From Moraxella bovoculi 237 (lineage in GTDB: Bacteria; Pseudomonadota; Gammaproteobacteria; Pseudomonadales; Moraxellaceae), in the NCBI RefSeq assembly GCF_000696305.2, contig NZ_AOMT01000026.1, positions 62,001-126,000 on the forward strand: a stretch of DNA of 64,000 bases, read 5' to 3'. The notes beneath the pieces were generated by a model. It did not search any database. It was given only the letters and a program-made list of their open reading frames with translations, and was not told where the DNA came from. A program made the position numbers and the translations under genes. Shown here one piece after another: positions 8,625-19,540 of this stretch (its first letter is position 1; each line of letters starts with the position of its first letter).

Positions 8625-9698
8625 ATGCGACATTTTTTATTTGATATTATTTTTACGATTGTGTGTTTCTTTATCGCTGCGTGGTGGGGTTATTCGCGTG
8701 GCGGTATGTCAGGCATGCTCGTGGCGCTGGGCGTGACCGCGATTTTGGCGGTTATGGAAGTGTCACTGTCTTTTGATAACGCCGTGGTAAATGCTTCTAT
8801 CCTAAAGGGCTGGAATGATTTTTGGAAAAAGATTTTCTTAACCGTTGGGATGTTGATTGCGGTATTTGGCATGCGCTTGGTATTTCCCATCGTCATCGTG
8901 GCGGTGACTGCCAATCTAAGCATGCTTGAAGTGATTGATTTGGCGCTTAACAATCCTACCAAATATTCTGAGCATCTGAACGCGCATCATGCGGAGATTT
9001 CTGCGTTTGGTGGGATGTTCTTGTTGTTAGTGTTCCTAAAATTCATGTTCGGTGATAAAGACGTTCATTGGTTTAGTTGGCTAGAGTCACGATTGGTGAA
9101 GTTTAGCAAGGTGGATGCGATGAGTGTGTTTGTTGCATTGGTTGTGCTCATGATCTCGATGAGTTGGGTGGATGAAGCCAAAGAGGGCGTTGTTCTAGTC
9201 GCGGGAATCTGGGGTATCTTGGTATATCTAGGCGTAAGCGTGCTATCAGCGCTGCTAGAAGGCGAGAGCAATCCTGACGAGATCGTGTATGATGCCAAGG
9301 GCAATCCTATCGCCAACACCGCAGGTGTGTCATCAACCATCCTAAAGGGTGGTATCGCAGGCTTTATGTATCTAGAAGTGCTGGATGCGTCTTTTAGTTT
9401 TGATGGGGTGATTGGCGCATTTGCCATCACTAGCGATGTCGTGATCATCATGATCGGCCTTGCCATCGGTGCGATGTTCGTGCGTTCGATGACGATTTAT
9501 CTTGTGGATAAAGGCACGCTGAGCGAATTCGTCTATCTAGAACACGGTGCGCATTATGCCATCGGTGCGCTGGCGATCATCATGCTGTTATCAACTAAAT
9601 TCCACGTGCCTGAGATCGTAACAGGTCTGATTGGTGTGGCATTCATCGCGCTGTCGGTGTATAATTCCATCCAGTATAACAGACGAAATCCGACTTAG
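8625..9698 (+). CDS. DUF475 / TerC-like integral membrane protein
   Basis: The 357-residue polytopic membrane protein has about nine hydrophobic segments. The two family signatures are present: VMEVSLSFDNAVVNASIL near the N-terminus and LEVLDASFSFDGVIGAFAIT in the middle, each with paired acidic residues in the membrane, as in the TerC/DUF475 superfamily. Relatives are proposed to move metal ions, notably Mn; no substrate can be read here. The frame is open back into the tRNA gene, but AAGG at 8613-8616 supports the ATG at 8625. A hairpin terminator follows. Confidence 0.85.
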   Translation: MRHFLFDIIFTIVCFFIAAWWGYSRGGMSGMLVALGVTAILAVMEVSLSFDNAVVNASILKGWNDFWKKIFLTVGMLIAVFGMRLVFPIVIVAVTANLSMLEVIDLALNNPTKYSEHLNAHHAEISAFGGMFLLLVFLKFMFGDKDVHWFSWLESRLVKFSKVDAMSVFVALVVLMISMSWVDEAKEGVVLVAGIWGILVYLGVSVLSALLEGESNPDEIVYDAKGNPIANTAGVSSTILKGGIAGFMYLEVLDASFSFDGVIGAFAITSDVVIIMIGLAIGAMFVRSMTIYLVDKGTLSEFVYLEHGAHYAIGALAIIMLLSTKFHVPEIVTGLIGVAFIALSVYNSIQYNRRNPT

Positions 9699-10014
9699 GC
9701 AAATCATCTTCAAAATAAAAATGGCTAGGGCAAAAAATGCAAAAAGCGCTAGCCATTTTTTGTAAAGTTATGTATAATAACTCAAATCTGTGCCAAAGCG
9801 AGCGACCATGAAAAAAGATAACTTAAATTTTGCCTATCTTGCAAGTTAAGTTATTTGATTTTTCTAAGTTGTTCGCTTTTTTGTGGGTGTATGATTTGAT
9901 AAAGTGTGGCGTATTTGCCAAAAAATTTTGTCTAAAATTTGCCCCATCTTGCACTCGCCTCATTTCAAATTTTTATAACAAGTAATCTCACACCATTCAT
10001 GTTCGGAGCGTGTC
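9699..10014 (+). promoter_or_regulatory. carA upstream region with terminator, small ORF and inverted repeat
   Basis: The 316-base gap first holds a terminator (9716-9761; arms around ATGGCTAG/CTAGCCAT, then T-run). It then has a possible TATAAT (9773-9778), a 13-residue ORF starting at 9808 (MKKDNLNFAYLAS, stop at 9847-9849) and a stem ATAACTTAA...TTAAGTTAT overlapping the end of that ORF. The arrangement resembles a leader-peptide attenuator ahead of a biosynthetic gene, but the stem is weak and this is only a possibility. Confidence 0.35.
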
Positions 10015-11214
10015 ATGACAACAAAAAAAGCCATTTTAGCCTTAGCCGACGGAACCATTTTTCGTGGTGTAAGCATCGGTGCAGACGGTCAGACGACAGG
10101 TGAAGTTGTCTTTAACACCGCCATGACAGGCTATCAAGAAATTCTAACCGACCCAAGCTATGCCAATCAGATGGTCACCTTGACCTATCCGCACATCGGT
10201 AACACAGGCTGCAACAGCGAAGACAGCGAATCGGGTCGCATTCATAAGGTGTGGGCGAGCGGTCTGATCATCCGTGATCTGCCACTACTGCACAGTAACT
10301 TCCGTGCTGATCAGTCATTAAGCGAATACCTAATCTCACACGGCACGGTGGCGATTGGTGACATCGATACGCGTCGTCTAACCGCACTACTTCGTAATAC
10401 CGGCGCCCAAAACGGCTGTATCCTAACAGCTGATGCTAATGGCGAGATTGACGAACAAAAGGCAATCGAACTGGCAAAAAATGCGCCAAGCATGAAGGGT
10501 TTGGATCTGGCAAAAGTATGCTGCGACCAAGACGGCTATGAGTGGACAGAGGGTTCGTGGGAGCTGGCGCACGACGGTCGAAATGCCAAGACCACTGAGA
10601 CTGGCGGCCGTTTTGCCAAGATTGGTACGGATATTGAGCAGCGCTTTAATATCGTGGCATATGACTTTGGTGTTAAGACGAACATCCTTAGAATGCTCGC
10701 CGATCGCGGCTGTCATGTGACGGTAGTGCCTGCGACCACACCGATTGATGAAGTTCTAAAACATGACCCAGATGGTATCTTCCTATCTAATGGTCCTGGC
10801 GATCCAGAACCATGTACTTATGCTATCGATGCGATTCGTCATGTGATTACTAATACGGAAATTCCTGTATTTGGCATTTGTTTGGGTCATCAGTTGTTGG
10901 CTTTGGCAAGTGGCGCACAAACCATCAAGATGAAATTTGGCCATCATGGCGCCAACCATCCTGTACAAAACATCATCGATGGTACAGTGATGATCACCAG
11001 CCAAAACCATGGTTTCTGTGTGGATGAAGATAGCCTGCCTAGCAACGTGCGTGTGACACATCGTTCATTATTCGATGGTTCAAACCAAGGCATCGAGCTG
11101 ACCGATCACTCAGCCTTTAGTTTCCAAGGACACCCAGAAGCAAGCCCTGGTCCGCATGATTGCGCTGTGTTGTTTGATCGCTTTGTGAGTGAGATGGAAA
11201 AAGCTAAGGCTTAA
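10015..11214 (+). CDS. carA: Carbamoyl-phosphate synthase small (glutaminase) subunit
   Basis: The 399-residue glutamine amidotransferase subunit hydrolyses glutamine and passes ammonia to CarB for carbamoyl phosphate, the precursor of pyrimidines and arginine. The C-terminal class I GATase domain has the nucleophile Cys289 in [15 protein letters not shown] and the His/Glu pair in [12 protein letters not shown]. The N-terminal small domain begins [18 protein letters not shown] at 10004-10007 precedes the ATG. carB follows after 43 bases, so the two are co-transcribed. Confidence 0.97.
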   Translation: MTTKKAILALADGTIFRGVSIGADGQTTGEVVFNTAMTGYQEILTDPSYANQMVTLTYPHIGNTGCNSEDSESGRIHKVWASGLIIRDLPLLHSNFRADQSLSEYLISHGTVAIGDIDTRRLTALLRNTGAQNGCILTADANGEIDEQKAIELAKNAPSMKGLDLAKVCCDQDGYEWTEGSWELAHDGRNAKTTETGGRFAKIGTDIEQRFNIVAYDFGVKTNILRMLADRGCHVTVVPATTPIDEVLKHDPDGIFLSNGPGDPEPCTYAIDAIRHVITNTEIPVFGICLGHQLLALASGAQTIKMKFGHHGANHPVQNIIDGTVMITSQNHGFCVDEDSLPSNVRVTHRSLFDGSNQGIELTDHSAFSFQGHPEASPGPHDCAVLFDRFVSEMEKAKA

Positions 11215-11257
11215 AATTATCCAATAAAAATTAAATAAACTAAGACAGAGAAAAACC

Positions 11258-14200
11258 ATGCCAAAACGTAACGACATACAATCCATTCTAATCATCGGTG
11301 CAGGCCCCATTGTCATCGGTCAAGCCTGTGAGTTTGACTATTCGGGTGCCCAAGCCTGTAAAGCCTTAAAAGAAGAAGGCTACCGAGTTATCCTAGTGAA
11401 CTCAAACCCAGCGACCATCATGACCGACCCTGCGATGGCGGATGCGACCTACATTGAGCCGATCACTTGGCAGACAGTTGAGCGTATTATCGAAAAAGAA
11501 CGCCCAGATGCAATCCTACCGACAATGGGTGGTCAGACAGCACTGAACTGTGCGCTAGACTTAGATAAGTATGGCGTGCTTGCTAAGTATGGCTGTGAAC
11601 TGATCGGCGCGACCAAAGAAGCCATCGAAAAAGCTGAAGACCGCGAATTGTTCGACAAAGCCATGAAGAAAATTGGCCTAGAGTGCCCGCGCGCAGACAT
11701 CGCTGAGACGATGGAGCAGGCGCTTGAGATTCAATCACGCTTTGGCTTCCCTGTAATCATCCGTCCATCGTTCACCATGGGTGGCTCTGGCGGTGGTATC
11801 GCTTATAACAAAGAAGAATTTATTGAAATTTGTGAGCGTGGTTTTGACTTATCACCAACGCATCAGCTTCTGATCGATGAGAGCCTAATCGGCTGGAAAG
11901 AATATGAGATGGAAGTGGTGCGTGACAAAAAAGATAACTGCATCATCGTCTGCTCTATCGAGAACTTTGATCCGATGGGTGTGCACACAGGTGACTCCAT
12001 CACTGTCGCACCTGCTCAGACCCTCACCGACAAAGAATATCAGCTCATGCGTAATGCATCTATCGCCGTACTGCGTGAGATCGGCGTAGAGACGGGCGGT
12101 TCAAACGTTCAATTCGGCATCAACCCTGATAATGGTCGCATGGTAGTCATTGAGATGAACCCACGTGTCAGCCGTTCATCTGCACTAGCATCAAAGGCAA
12201 CTGGCTTCCCGATCGCTAAGATTGCTGCCAAGCTGGCAGTCGGCTATACGCTAGATGAGCTTAAAAATGACATCACAGGCGGTAAGACACCTGCATCATT
12301 CGAGCCATCAATTGACTATGTGGTTACCAAAGTGCCACGCTTTAACTTTGAAAAATTCCCACAAGCTGAGCCAACGCTGACCACGCAGATGAAATCTGTG
12401 GGTGAAGTGATGGCAATCGGTCGTAATTTCCAAGAATCAATGCAAAAAGCATTGCGCGGCCTTGAGACGGGTGTGACAGGTTTTGATGAGATCATTGATC
12501 TGACTGGCAAATCAACTCACGCCATCGAATCAGAGATTAAGAACCGTCTAAGCATTCCTACACCTGAACGTATTTTCTATATCGCTGAAGCGTTCCGTCA
12601 TGGCTTTAGCTTGGATGATGTGTTTGAATTGACGAAGATTGATCGTTGGTTCTTGATCCAAATCGAAGACATCGTAAAAACCGAGAATGAAATTAAATCG
12701 CTAGGCTTTGGCGACCTAGACGCTGATAATATCCGTAAGTTTAAGCGTAAAGGCATGAGCGATCTGCGCATTGCTGATCTGATGGGCATCAGCCAAAAGC
12801 AATTCCGCAAGCATCGTTGGGGCTTGGGCGTCTATCCTGTGTATAAGCGCGTGGATACCTGTGCAGCGGAGTTTGAGACATCAACCGCGTATATGTATTC
12901 TAGCTATGATGAGGAATGTGAGTCTCGCCCAACTGATAAAGACAAAATCATGGTCATCGGTGGCGGTCCAAACCGTATCGGACAAGGTATTGAATTTGAC
13001 TACTGCTGTGTACATGCAGCACTTGCGATGCGCGAAGATGGTTATGAGACCATCATGGTGAACTGTAACCCAGAGACCGTATCTACAGACTATGACACGT
13101 CTGATCGTCTGTACTTCGAACCGGTGACGCTAGAAGACGTACTAGAAATCGTCCGTACTGAGAACCCGAAAGGTGTCATCGTACAGTATGGGGGTCAGAC
13201 ACCATTGAAGCTGGCAAGAGCGTTAGAAGAAGCGGGTGTGCCTATCATTGGTACCAGTCCTGATGCGATTGACCGCGCTGAAGACCGCGAGCGCTTCCAG
13301 CGTATGCTACATCAGCTAAGCCTAAATCAACCACCGAACGCACTTGCTACCAGCACTGATGAAGGTCTGGTACGTGCCAAAGAAGTTGGCTATCCGCTGG
13401 TTGTTCGCCCATCTTATGTATTGGGTGGTCGTGCGATGGAGATCGTGTATAACGAAGATGAACTGCGCCATTACCTAAAAACGGCTGTTCAAGCATCGAA
13501 CGAAGCACCTGTACTGCTAGACAGATTCCTGGATGATGCGATCGAAGTAGACGTGGACTGTGTGTCTGATGGCAAAGAGGTTGTCATTGGTGGCATCATG
13601 CAGCACATCGAACAAGCAGGTGTTCACTCTGGTGACTCAGCGTGTTCATTACCTCCTTATTCACTAAGCCAAGAAATCCAAGACCAAATCCGTGAGCAAA
13701 CCATCGCCATGGCGAAAGAGCTTGGAGTTGTGGGTCTGATGAACGTACAGTACGCGGTTAAGGATAATACTGTCTATATCTTAGAAGTGAACCCGCGTGC
13801 CAGCCGTACCGTACCTTTCGTGTCTAAGTGTATTGGCAATTCATTGGCGAAAATCGCTGCTCGCTGCATGGCAGGCAAGACATTGGCGGAGCAGGGCTTC
13901 ACCAAAGAAGTCATCCCAGGCCACTACTCAGTGAAAGAAGCGGTATTCCCATTCGCTAAATTCCCTGGTGTGGACCCAATCCTATCACCAGAGATGAAGT
14001 CAACAGGCGAGGTAATGGGCGTTGGTAAGACCTTCGCAGAAGCGTTCTATAAGTCAATCATCGGCTCGAATGAGCGCCTGCCAGGTCTACCAACTGAGGG
14101 CGAGACCAAGACTGTGTTCTTGTCAGTGCGTGATAGTGATAAGAAATACGTCCCAGAAGTGGCACGTGCCTTGGCTAATTACGGCTTTAGATTAGTGGCA

Positions 14201-14494
14201 ACTGACGGCACACAGAGGGTGCTGGCAGAAGCTGACATCGATTGTCAGCGTGTGAATAAAGTCAGTGAAGGCCGTCCGCACATCGTAGATGCCATCAAAA
14301 ATGGCGAAATCGCAATTGTGATTAACACCACCGAAGGCAAGCAAGCGCAAGAGGATTCTTTCTCTATCCGCCGCAGCGCGCTACAGGGCAAGGTGTTCCA
14401 TGTGACCACAATGTCAGCAGCACAAGCGGTATGTAAGGCTTATGAAATTAAGCTGCCTTTTGATGTGTATAAGCTTCAAGACTTGCACGCCTAA
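11258..14494 (+). CDS. carB: Carbamoyl-phosphate synthase large subunit
   Basis: The 1078-residue ATP-grasp enzyme makes carbamoyl phosphate from bicarbonate, ammonia and two ATP. The internally duplicated synthetase halves are clear: the first begins with [19 protein letters not shown] and the second, near residue 565, with [19 protein letters not shown]. The C-terminal allosteric MGS-like domain (about 940-1078) includes [19 protein letters not shown]. The length matches E. coli CarB (1073). It sits between carA and greA, the order familiar from Pseudomonas and Acinetobacter. Confidence 0.98.
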   Translation: MPKRNDIQSILIIGAGPIVIGQACEFDYSGAQACKALKEEGYRVILVNSNPATIMTDPAMADATYIEPITWQTVERIIEKERPDAILPTMGGQTALNCALDLDKYGVLAKYGCELIGATKEAIEKAEDRELFDKAMKKIGLECPRADIAETMEQALEIQSRFGFPVIIRPSFTMGGSGGGIAYNKEEFIEICERGFDLSPTHQLLIDESLIGWKEYEMEVVRDKKDNCIIVCSIENFDPMGVHTGDSITVAPAQTLTDKEYQLMRNASIAVLREIGVETGGSNVQFGINPDNGRMVVIEMNPRVSRSSALASKATGFPIAKIAAKLAVGYTLDELKNDITGGKTPASFEPSIDYVVTKVPRFNFEKFPQAEPTLTTQMKSVGEVMAIGRNFQESMQKALRGLETGVTGFDEIIDLTGKSTHAIESEIKNRLSIPTPERIFYIAEAFRHGFSLDDVFELTKIDRWFLIQIEDIVKTENEIKSLGFGDLDADNIRKFKRKGMSDLRIADLMGISQKQFRKHRWGLGVYPVYKRVDTCAAEFETSTAYMYSSYDEECESRPTDKDKIMVIGGGPNRIGQGIEFDYCCVHAALAMREDGYETIMVNCNPETVSTDYDTSDRLYFEPVTLEDVLEIVRTENPKGVIVQYGGQTPLKLARALEEAGVPIIGTSPDAIDRAEDRERFQRMLHQLSLNQPPNALATSTDEGLVRAKEVGYPLVVRPSYVLGGRAMEIVYNEDELRHYLKTAVQASNEAPVLLDRFLDDAIEVDVDCVSDGKEVVIGGIMQHIEQAGVHSGDSACSLPPYSLSQEIQDQIREQTIAMAKELGVVGLMNVQYAVKDNTVYILEVNPRASRTVPFVSKCIGNSLAKIAARCMAGKTLAEQGFTKEVIPGHYSVKEAVFPFAKFPGVDPILSPEMKSTGEVMGVGKTFAEAFYKSIIGSNERLPGLPTEGETKTVFLSVRDSDKKYVPEVARALANYGFRLVATDGTQRVLAEADIDCQRVNKVSEGRPHIVDAIKNGEIAIVINTTEGKQAQEDSFSIRRSALQGKVFHVTTMSAAQAVCKAYEIKLPFDVYKLQDLHA

Positions 14495-14562
14495 GATGGC
14501 AGATGAATTTGGCTTGAAGTTTTGAATCAAAACTGCTACCATTAGCCAATATTCTGACTGAT

Positions 14563-14597
14563 AAAAAACACCACTCTTTTTGGCGTGGTGTTTTTCA
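14563..14597 (+). terminator. Terminator after carB
   Basis: ACACCAC and GTGGTGT arms, with flanking A and T runs, lie between carB and greA about 70 bases after the carB stop. Confidence 0.7.
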
Positions 14598-14625
14598 CTA
14601 TTTGTATTTATTCATGGAGAAAATC

Positions 14626-15102
14626 ATGCAGCGTTATCCAATGACCCCAGAAGGGCACGCCGCTTTAGAAGCTGAATTAAAACAGTTAAAAACCGTTGAA
14701 CGTCCACGCATCACCAATGCCATCGCAGAGGCTCGCGAGCACGGCGATCTCAAAGAAAACGCCGAATATCACGCCGCGCGTGAACAACAGGGCTTGTGCG
14801 AAGCGCGTATCCGTGACATCGAAGCCAAACTTGGCGGCTCGCAAGTCATCGATCCTACCAAGCTACCCCAAGATGGTCGCGTGGTCTTTGGTGTGACAGT
14901 GACTCTTGAGAACATCGATGATGGTGAAGAGCGTCGTTACAAGATTGTGGGTGATGACGAGGCTGACGTTAAGACAGGTAAGATTTCCGTGAACTCTCCT
15001 ATTGCTCGCGGATTGATTGGCAAGTCTGAAGGCGATGAAGCGAGGATTCAAACCCCAGGCGGCTTGGTAGAGTTTGAGATTTTGGAAGTTATCTACGAAT
15101 AG
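14626..15102 (+). CDS. greA: Transcription elongation factor GreA
   Basis: The 158-residue secondary-channel factor rescues backtracked RNA polymerase by stimulating transcript cleavage. The N-terminal coiled coil includes the acidic tip ([17 protein letters not shown], with the Asp-Leu-Lys-Glu-Asn core), and the C-terminal FKBP-like domain ends [11 protein letters not shown]. The length equals E. coli GreA when translation starts at 14626, which has GGAG at 14616-14619; the in-frame ATG at 14614 lies in the ribosome site and is less likely. The next gene starts 7 bases after the stop. Confidence 0.97.
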   Translation: MQRYPMTPEGHAALEAELKQLKTVERPRITNAIAEAREHGDLKENAEYHAAREQQGLCEARIRDIEAKLGGSQVIDPTKLPQDGRVVFGVTVTLENIDDGEERRYKIVGDDEADVKTGKISVNSPIARGLIGKSEGDEARIQTPGGLVEFEILEVIYE

Positions 15103-15109
15103 GATTATC

Positions 15110-15466
15110 ATGAAACATCTACACATGCTCATGGCGCTGATCACGCTAGGGTTGTTCTTGTATCAGACGATTTTTGTTTTTAGTGGTAAGCAGCTGGTAT
15201 TGTCGCGCGCCTTTAAGGGGGCTAGCCACCTTATTTATCTGCTACTAGTGGGTACAGGTCTGTATCTATTTTGGCAATTAACCCAAGTAGCAGGCGTACA
15301 GCATTGGGCGATCGCTAAATTAGTGCTGCTATTCGTTGCGGTATCGGCGAACATTAAGGCCATCCGTCCAACCAGCACCAATGTGCAGGCTCGTGCAGGC
15401 ATGCTACTTGCTGTGATGGCTTATTTGATCATCGTCATCTTGGCATATACCAAGCCAGGCATGTAA
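15110..15466 (+). CDS. SirB2-family inner membrane protein
   Basis: The 118-residue protein has four predicted hydrophobic helices and begins MKHLHMLMALITLGLF, characteristic of the SirB2 family (Salmonella SirB relatives of unknown biochemistry). An AGGA site lies just upstream of the ATG at 15110. It sits 7 bases after greA and is probably co-transcribed. The function is unknown; the family assignment rests on the start motif and topology. A strong terminator follows. Confidence 0.75.
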   Translation: MKHLHMLMALITLGLFLYQTIFVFSGKQLVLSRAFKGASHLIYLLLVGTGLYLFWQLTQVAGVQHWAIAKLVLLFVAVSANIKAIRPTSTNVQARAGMLLAVMAYLIIVILAYTKPGM

Positions 15467-15490
15467 CTTCTGTAGTAGGTATCTATCATT

Positions 15491-15526
15491 AACAGCAGAT
15501 CCAAAGTTGGGTCTGCTGTTTTTTAC
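15491..15526 (+). terminator. Terminator after the greA-sirB2 unit
   Basis: Twelve-base arms AACAGCAGATCC / GGGTCTGCTGTT (one G-U pair) are followed by TTTT. Confidence 0.85.
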
Positions 15527-15550
15527 AAAAATATTGAGAAAAGTTATTAT

Positions 15551-15580
15551 TTTTACCGCCCAAAAATGGTAAAATTATCT
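15551..15580 (+). promoter_or_regulatory. Inverted repeat and possible -10 upstream of fruB
   Basis: TTTTACC and GGTAAAA form a perfect 7-base inverted repeat with a 10-base spacer. The right half overlaps TAAAAT, a possible -10. An operator overlapping the promoter of the fru operon is conceivable but unproven; no fruR-like regulator is seen in the window. Confidence 0.35.
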
Positions 15581-15658
15581 AATTTTTGAGTTTATAAATT
15601 TCGAATAAATCGCTCGGCTCGTCCAAGCGATCAATCAGGTTTGTGCCTAAGGAATGAC

Positions 15659-18514
15659 ATGCAATTAACGGCAAAAGACATCCGCATGAATGCCCATGCC
15701 GCCAACAAAGATGAAGCATTAGCGGTGCTTGGTGGTGTACTCGTCGAAGATGCTTTGACCACGCCAGAATATTTACAAGGCATAAAAGACCGTGAAGCGC
15801 AGTCGGCGACTTATCTGGGTCAGGGCATTGCCATTCCGCATGGGACACCTGCCTCGCGCGATGCTATCATACAGACAGGGGTGCGCTTGGTGTATTTTTC
15901 TGATGGGGTGGTTTGGAATGATGAGGGTGATGTGGTGTATCTGGCTGCGGTTATCGCTGCCAAGTCTGATGAGCACCTGCAAGTATTAAAACAGCTGACC
16001 AAGGTGTTGTCTGATGACGTGTCAGATAAAGTTAAATCTGCCAAGACACCAGAGGATGTGCTTGCCATTATTCAAGGCGCGCCATTGTCATTCTTATTGC
16101 ATGAGAATCTGATCAAGCAAGACGATAGCGCCAAAGACTCAGACGCATTATACTTTACCGCCTTAAATGCACTAAAGTCATCAGGCATGGTAAATGGCAT
16201 ATCCGCACTGTCCAGCCAATCAACATCATTGGTCAATAATATTAGATGTATTACCATTCAAGGTAAGAGCGAGCAGATTAATCAGTCGGCGCTTGCCATC
16301 GCCATAGCCAAACAGAACATCGCTCCAAAAGCCGTGGCTGTGGTCGTTGCCAATGAATGTTTAGATGTTAAGAAATTAAGCCAAGCTTACGATGCCATGC
16401 TTGACGATGAGTTCGCCACAGCGGTTGATGGTGTAGATACTGCTAAGATCATAGAGCTGTTAGGCGCAGAATCTAACCAATCTTGGGCGACTAAGACGGC
16501 CGTCATCCTAAACGAACACGGGCTACACGCACGTCCTGCCACTGCGCTGTCAAGCCTTGCCAAAGAAGCCAATGGCGAGATTAAAGTTGCGGTGGATGAC
16601 GGGTTTTTTGTGTCGGCCAAAAGCCTATCGCGCTTATTATCTCTTGGTGCTGTCCGTGGTCAGACCCTAAAATTCATCGCAGAGCCTGACACGGATGCGG
16701 TGGCGCACTTGGACAAATTAACTCAGGCAGTGGCTGATGGATTGGGCGAGAGCGTACAAGCTCTGGCAGCGACTACAGCAGCCAATGAATCAACACCAGT
16801 CGTGCTTGATTTTAGTGATAAAGCCACTCCAATCGTCAAGGGTGAAAAGAGCTCGGCAACCACAGCATCGTCAGGTCTAGCGGTGGGTGAAGCTCATGTC
16901 GTTCGTCAGATGCGGTTTGAATACCCAGCGACTTCAAGCGATCCAAAGGCAGAATTTGCCCGACTCATGAGTGCGATCGAGGCGGCCAAAGAAGAACTTT
17001 CTCAGACCATCAGCCATGCTAAGAGCACCGCGATTGCTAAGATTTTTACCGCTCATTTGGTGCTGTTAGAAGATGAAGAGATAACCTTTGGTGCCAAAGA
17101 CGGCATCGATGATGGGCTGTCTGCCGAAGCGGCTTGGCATGCGCATATTGAGACGATGGCAAAATTACAATCATCAGTCTCCAATCACCTGCTGGCTGAG
17201 CGCGCGGCAGACTTAAGAGATGTCGGTCAAAAGGTGCTTTCTGCACTGACAGGTCAAGAGCTACCGAGCGAACCTAATTCTCCGTATGTGCTTATCAAAG
17301 AGGATCTAATGCCATCTGATGTGGCAAGTCTAGATCCTGCACGAGTGGCAGGCATTCTAACAGCGGTAGGCGGTGCCAGTTCACACAGTGCCATCGTTGC
17401 ACGTGCCTTAGGAATCCCTGCTTTGGTGGGTGCAGGTGCAGAAGTTCTAAACATCGATCAAGGCGCCAAAGTTTTGATGAATGCAGGTGAAGGCTGGTTC
17501 GTGGTTGAGCCAAGTGAAGCGCAGATCGAATCGTGTCAAAAAGAACAGCTTGCCCTAAAAGAGCGCAAACGCATTGCTTATCAGCACGCACATGAACCTG
17601 CCATCACACAAGATGGTCATCGTGTCGAAGTGGCGGTGAATCTGGGTAATGTCGATAATACTAAGCCTGCTGTGGATAGTGGTGCTGAGGCAGTGGGACT
17701 ACTTCGTACTGAGCTTGTATTCATGGCTCACAGACAAGTGCCAGATATTGACACGCAGATTTGTGATTATGAGAAAGTTTTTGATGCGCTAGAAGGCAAG
17801 CCTTTGGTGGTGCGCACCTTAGATGTTGGCGGGGATAAGCCTTTGCCATACCTGCCGATGCCGAGCGAGGATAATCCATTTTTGGGAGTGCGTGGCATTC
17901 GTCTAACATTAAAGCAGCCAGAACTTCTTAAGAATCAACTTATTGCGCTCATTCGTGCATCCAAGGGTCGGGATCTTCGAATCATGTTTCCGATGGTGGG
18001 GCAGCTTGAAGAGTGGACGCAAGCTCGATCGATCTTAGATGAGGTGCTGGCAGAATATCCGCATGATAATCTACAAGTGGGCATCATGATTGAGGTGCCA
18101 AGCGCGGCGATAATGACGAATGCGTTCGCCAAGGAAGTGGATTTCTTTAGTATCGGCACAAATGATTTGACCCAGTACACCTTGGCGATTGACCGCGGTC
18201 ATCCGGTTTTATCAAAAGATGCGGACAGTCTGCATCCAAGTATCTTGACGCTCATCGACCATACGGTCAAGGCAGCACATGCTCATGGCAAATGGGTGGG
18301 CGTGTGTGGTGAGCTTGCAGGCGACGAAAAAGCAGTGCCTATCCTAATGGGACTTGGCGTTGACGAGCTTAGTATGTCGGTATCGAGCATTGCTTTGGTT
18401 AAAGATCAGATTCGCGGACTGAATCTGGTCGATTGTCAGTACCTTGCCAAGCGAGCTTTGGCATGCCAAACTGCCAGCGACGTGCGCACCTTAACTTATA
18501 AGGATCGCAACTGA
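15659..18514 (+). CDS. fruB: Fructose PTS multiphosphoryl transfer protein (EIIA-HPr-EI)
   Basis: The 951-residue fusion carries the soluble half of the fructose phosphotransferase chain in one chain, passing phosphate from PEP to the membrane EIIBC. The domains in order are EIIA-Fru (active His61 in AIPHGTPASRD), HPr (active His290 in HGLHARPA) and Enzyme I (active His576 in GGASSHSAIVARALG, with VGLLRTELVFM and IGTNDLTQYTLA further on). AAGGA at 15649-15653 supports the ATG at 15659 over the upstream TTG at 15641. The stop overlaps fruK, so the three fru genes form one operon. Confidence 0.95.
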   Translation: MQLTAKDIRMNAHAANKDEALAVLGGVLVEDALTTPEYLQGIKDREAQSATYLGQGIAIPHGTPASRDAIIQTGVRLVYFSDGVVWNDEGDVVYLAAVIAAKSDEHLQVLKQLTKVLSDDVSDKVKSAKTPEDVLAIIQGAPLSFLLHENLIKQDDSAKDSDALYFTALNALKSSGMVNGISALSSQSTSLVNNIRCITIQGKSEQINQSALAIAIAKQNIAPKAVAVVVANECLDVKKLSQAYDAMLDDEFATAVDGVDTAKIIELLGAESNQSWATKTAVILNEHGLHARPATALSSLAKEANGEIKVAVDDGFFVSAKSLSRLLSLGAVRGQTLKFIAEPDTDAVAHLDKLTQAVADGLGESVQALAATTAANESTPVVLDFSDKATPIVKGEKSSATTASSGLAVGEAHVVRQMRFEYPATSSDPKAEFARLMSAIEAAKEELSQTISHAKSTAIAKIFTAHLVLLEDEEITFGAKDGIDDGLSAEAAWHAHIETMAKLQSSVSNHLLAERAADLRDVGQKVLSALTGQELPSEPNSPYVLIKEDLMPSDVASLDPARVAGILTAVGGASSHSAIVARALGIPALVGAGAEVLNIDQGAKVLMNAGEGWFVVEPSEAQIESCQKEQLALKERKRIAYQHAHEPAITQDGHRVEVAVNLGNVDNTKPAVDSGAEAVGLLRTELVFMAHRQVPDIDTQICDYEKVFDALEGKPLVVRTLDVGGDKPLPYLPMPSEDNPFLGVRGIRLTLKQPELLKNQLIALIRASKGRDLRIMFPMVGQLEEWTQARSILDEVLAEYPHDNLQVGIMIEVPSAAIMTNAFAKEVDFFSIGTNDLTQYTLAIDRGHPVLSKDADSLHPSILTLIDHTVKAAHAHGKWVGVCGELAGDEKAVPILMGLGVDELSMSVSSIALVKDQIRGLNLVDCQYLAKRALACQTASDVRTLTYKDRN

Positions 18515-19458
18515 TGTCAGTATTATGTATCACATTGAATCCCGCCATCGACATGACGGTATCGGTGGATGGGCTGCGAGTGGGTGAGGTGAATCGCGCT
18601 TTATCATCCCAATCTGATGCTGCTGGTAAAGGGTTAAATGCCGCTCAGATTCTTGCTGATCTTGGTATTGATACCATTGTATCGGGCTTTTTGGGGGCGG
18701 ACAATGCTGTCATATTTGAGCAGTTATTTACAGATCGCCAAGCAATGCAGGGCGGGTTGGTTCAAGATGGTTTTGTGCGTGTGGCAGGCGAGAGCCGTAC
18801 GAATATTAAGATCGCTGATAACAGTACGACGACCGACATTAACGGCAAAGGCTTTTTGGTGAATGATGCTGACAAGCAAATGCTATTCAAGCAGCTTAGT
18901 GATCTAGCCAAAGATTGCCAAGCTGTCTTGGTGGCAGGTAGCCTACCGCAGGGCTTTGATGTTGGCGACTTTGATAAATTACTCAGCACTCTAACGGCAG
19001 TCTGTGATAAAGTGGCGGTCGATGTCAGTGGCGACGCTTTAAAAGTTGCCTTTAAGCATAAGCTTTGGCTTATTAAGCCTAATGATGATGAGCTGTTTGA
19101 AGTATTTCATAAGCCTGCAAAGACCCTTCAAGAACAGCGCGCGCTGATTGGTCGCATGAACATTGATAACGTCATCGTATCAATGGGCAGCCAAGGCGTG
19201 AACTGGTTCGCTGGTGATAAGGTATATCAGGCGACACCACCAAAAATGACCGTTGTTAGCACGGTAGGTGCAGGCGATACCTTGGTGGCAGGCATGATGA
19301 CCGGGCTATTACAAGGCTTAGATGCCTTGAGTGCTTTGGCGCGTGCGACCGCCTTATCAGCTTATGCGGTGAGCATTGTTGGCTTTCGCGCGGCGAATGA
19401 TGAAGAATTGTCCCGACTGCTGCCACAGGTTCAAGTTCGTCAGGTCGCTGATGATTAG
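18514..19458 (+). CDS. fruK: 1-phosphofructokinase
   Basis: The 314-residue PfkB-family kinase phosphorylates the fructose 1-phosphate delivered by the PTS to fructose 1,6-bisphosphate. It begins VLCITLNPAIDMTVSVDGL, carries DAAGKGLNAAQILADLG for substrate binding, and ends with the PfkB signature STVGAGDTLVAGMMTG containing the catalytic Asp. The start overlaps the fruB stop by one base. fruA follows after 82 bases. Confidence 0.95.
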   Translation: MSVLCITLNPAIDMTVSVDGLRVGEVNRALSSQSDAAGKGLNAAQILADLGIDTIVSGFLGADNAVIFEQLFTDRQAMQGGLVQDGFVRVAGESRTNIKIADNSTTTDINGKGFLVNDADKQMLFKQLSDLAKDCQAVLVAGSLPQGFDVGDFDKLLSTLTAVCDKVAVDVSGDALKVAFKHKLWLIKPNDDELFEVFHKPAKTLQEQRALIGRMNIDNVIVSMGSQGVNWFAGDKVYQATPPKMTVVSTVGAGDTLVAGMMTGLLQGLDALSALARATALSAYAVSIVGFRAANDEELSRLLPQVQVRQVADD

Positions 19459-19540
19459 ATTTATTTAATGGTTTCTTGGTGGTTTTAAGTTAAACCGCTG
19501 CCTTGAGACTGATATTGTTATCCTAATGTAGGAAAATTTC

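Noticed and set aside
9065-9466. 133-residue minus-strand ORF
   Set aside because: Shadow of the DUF475 gene, without start signal or recognisable domain.
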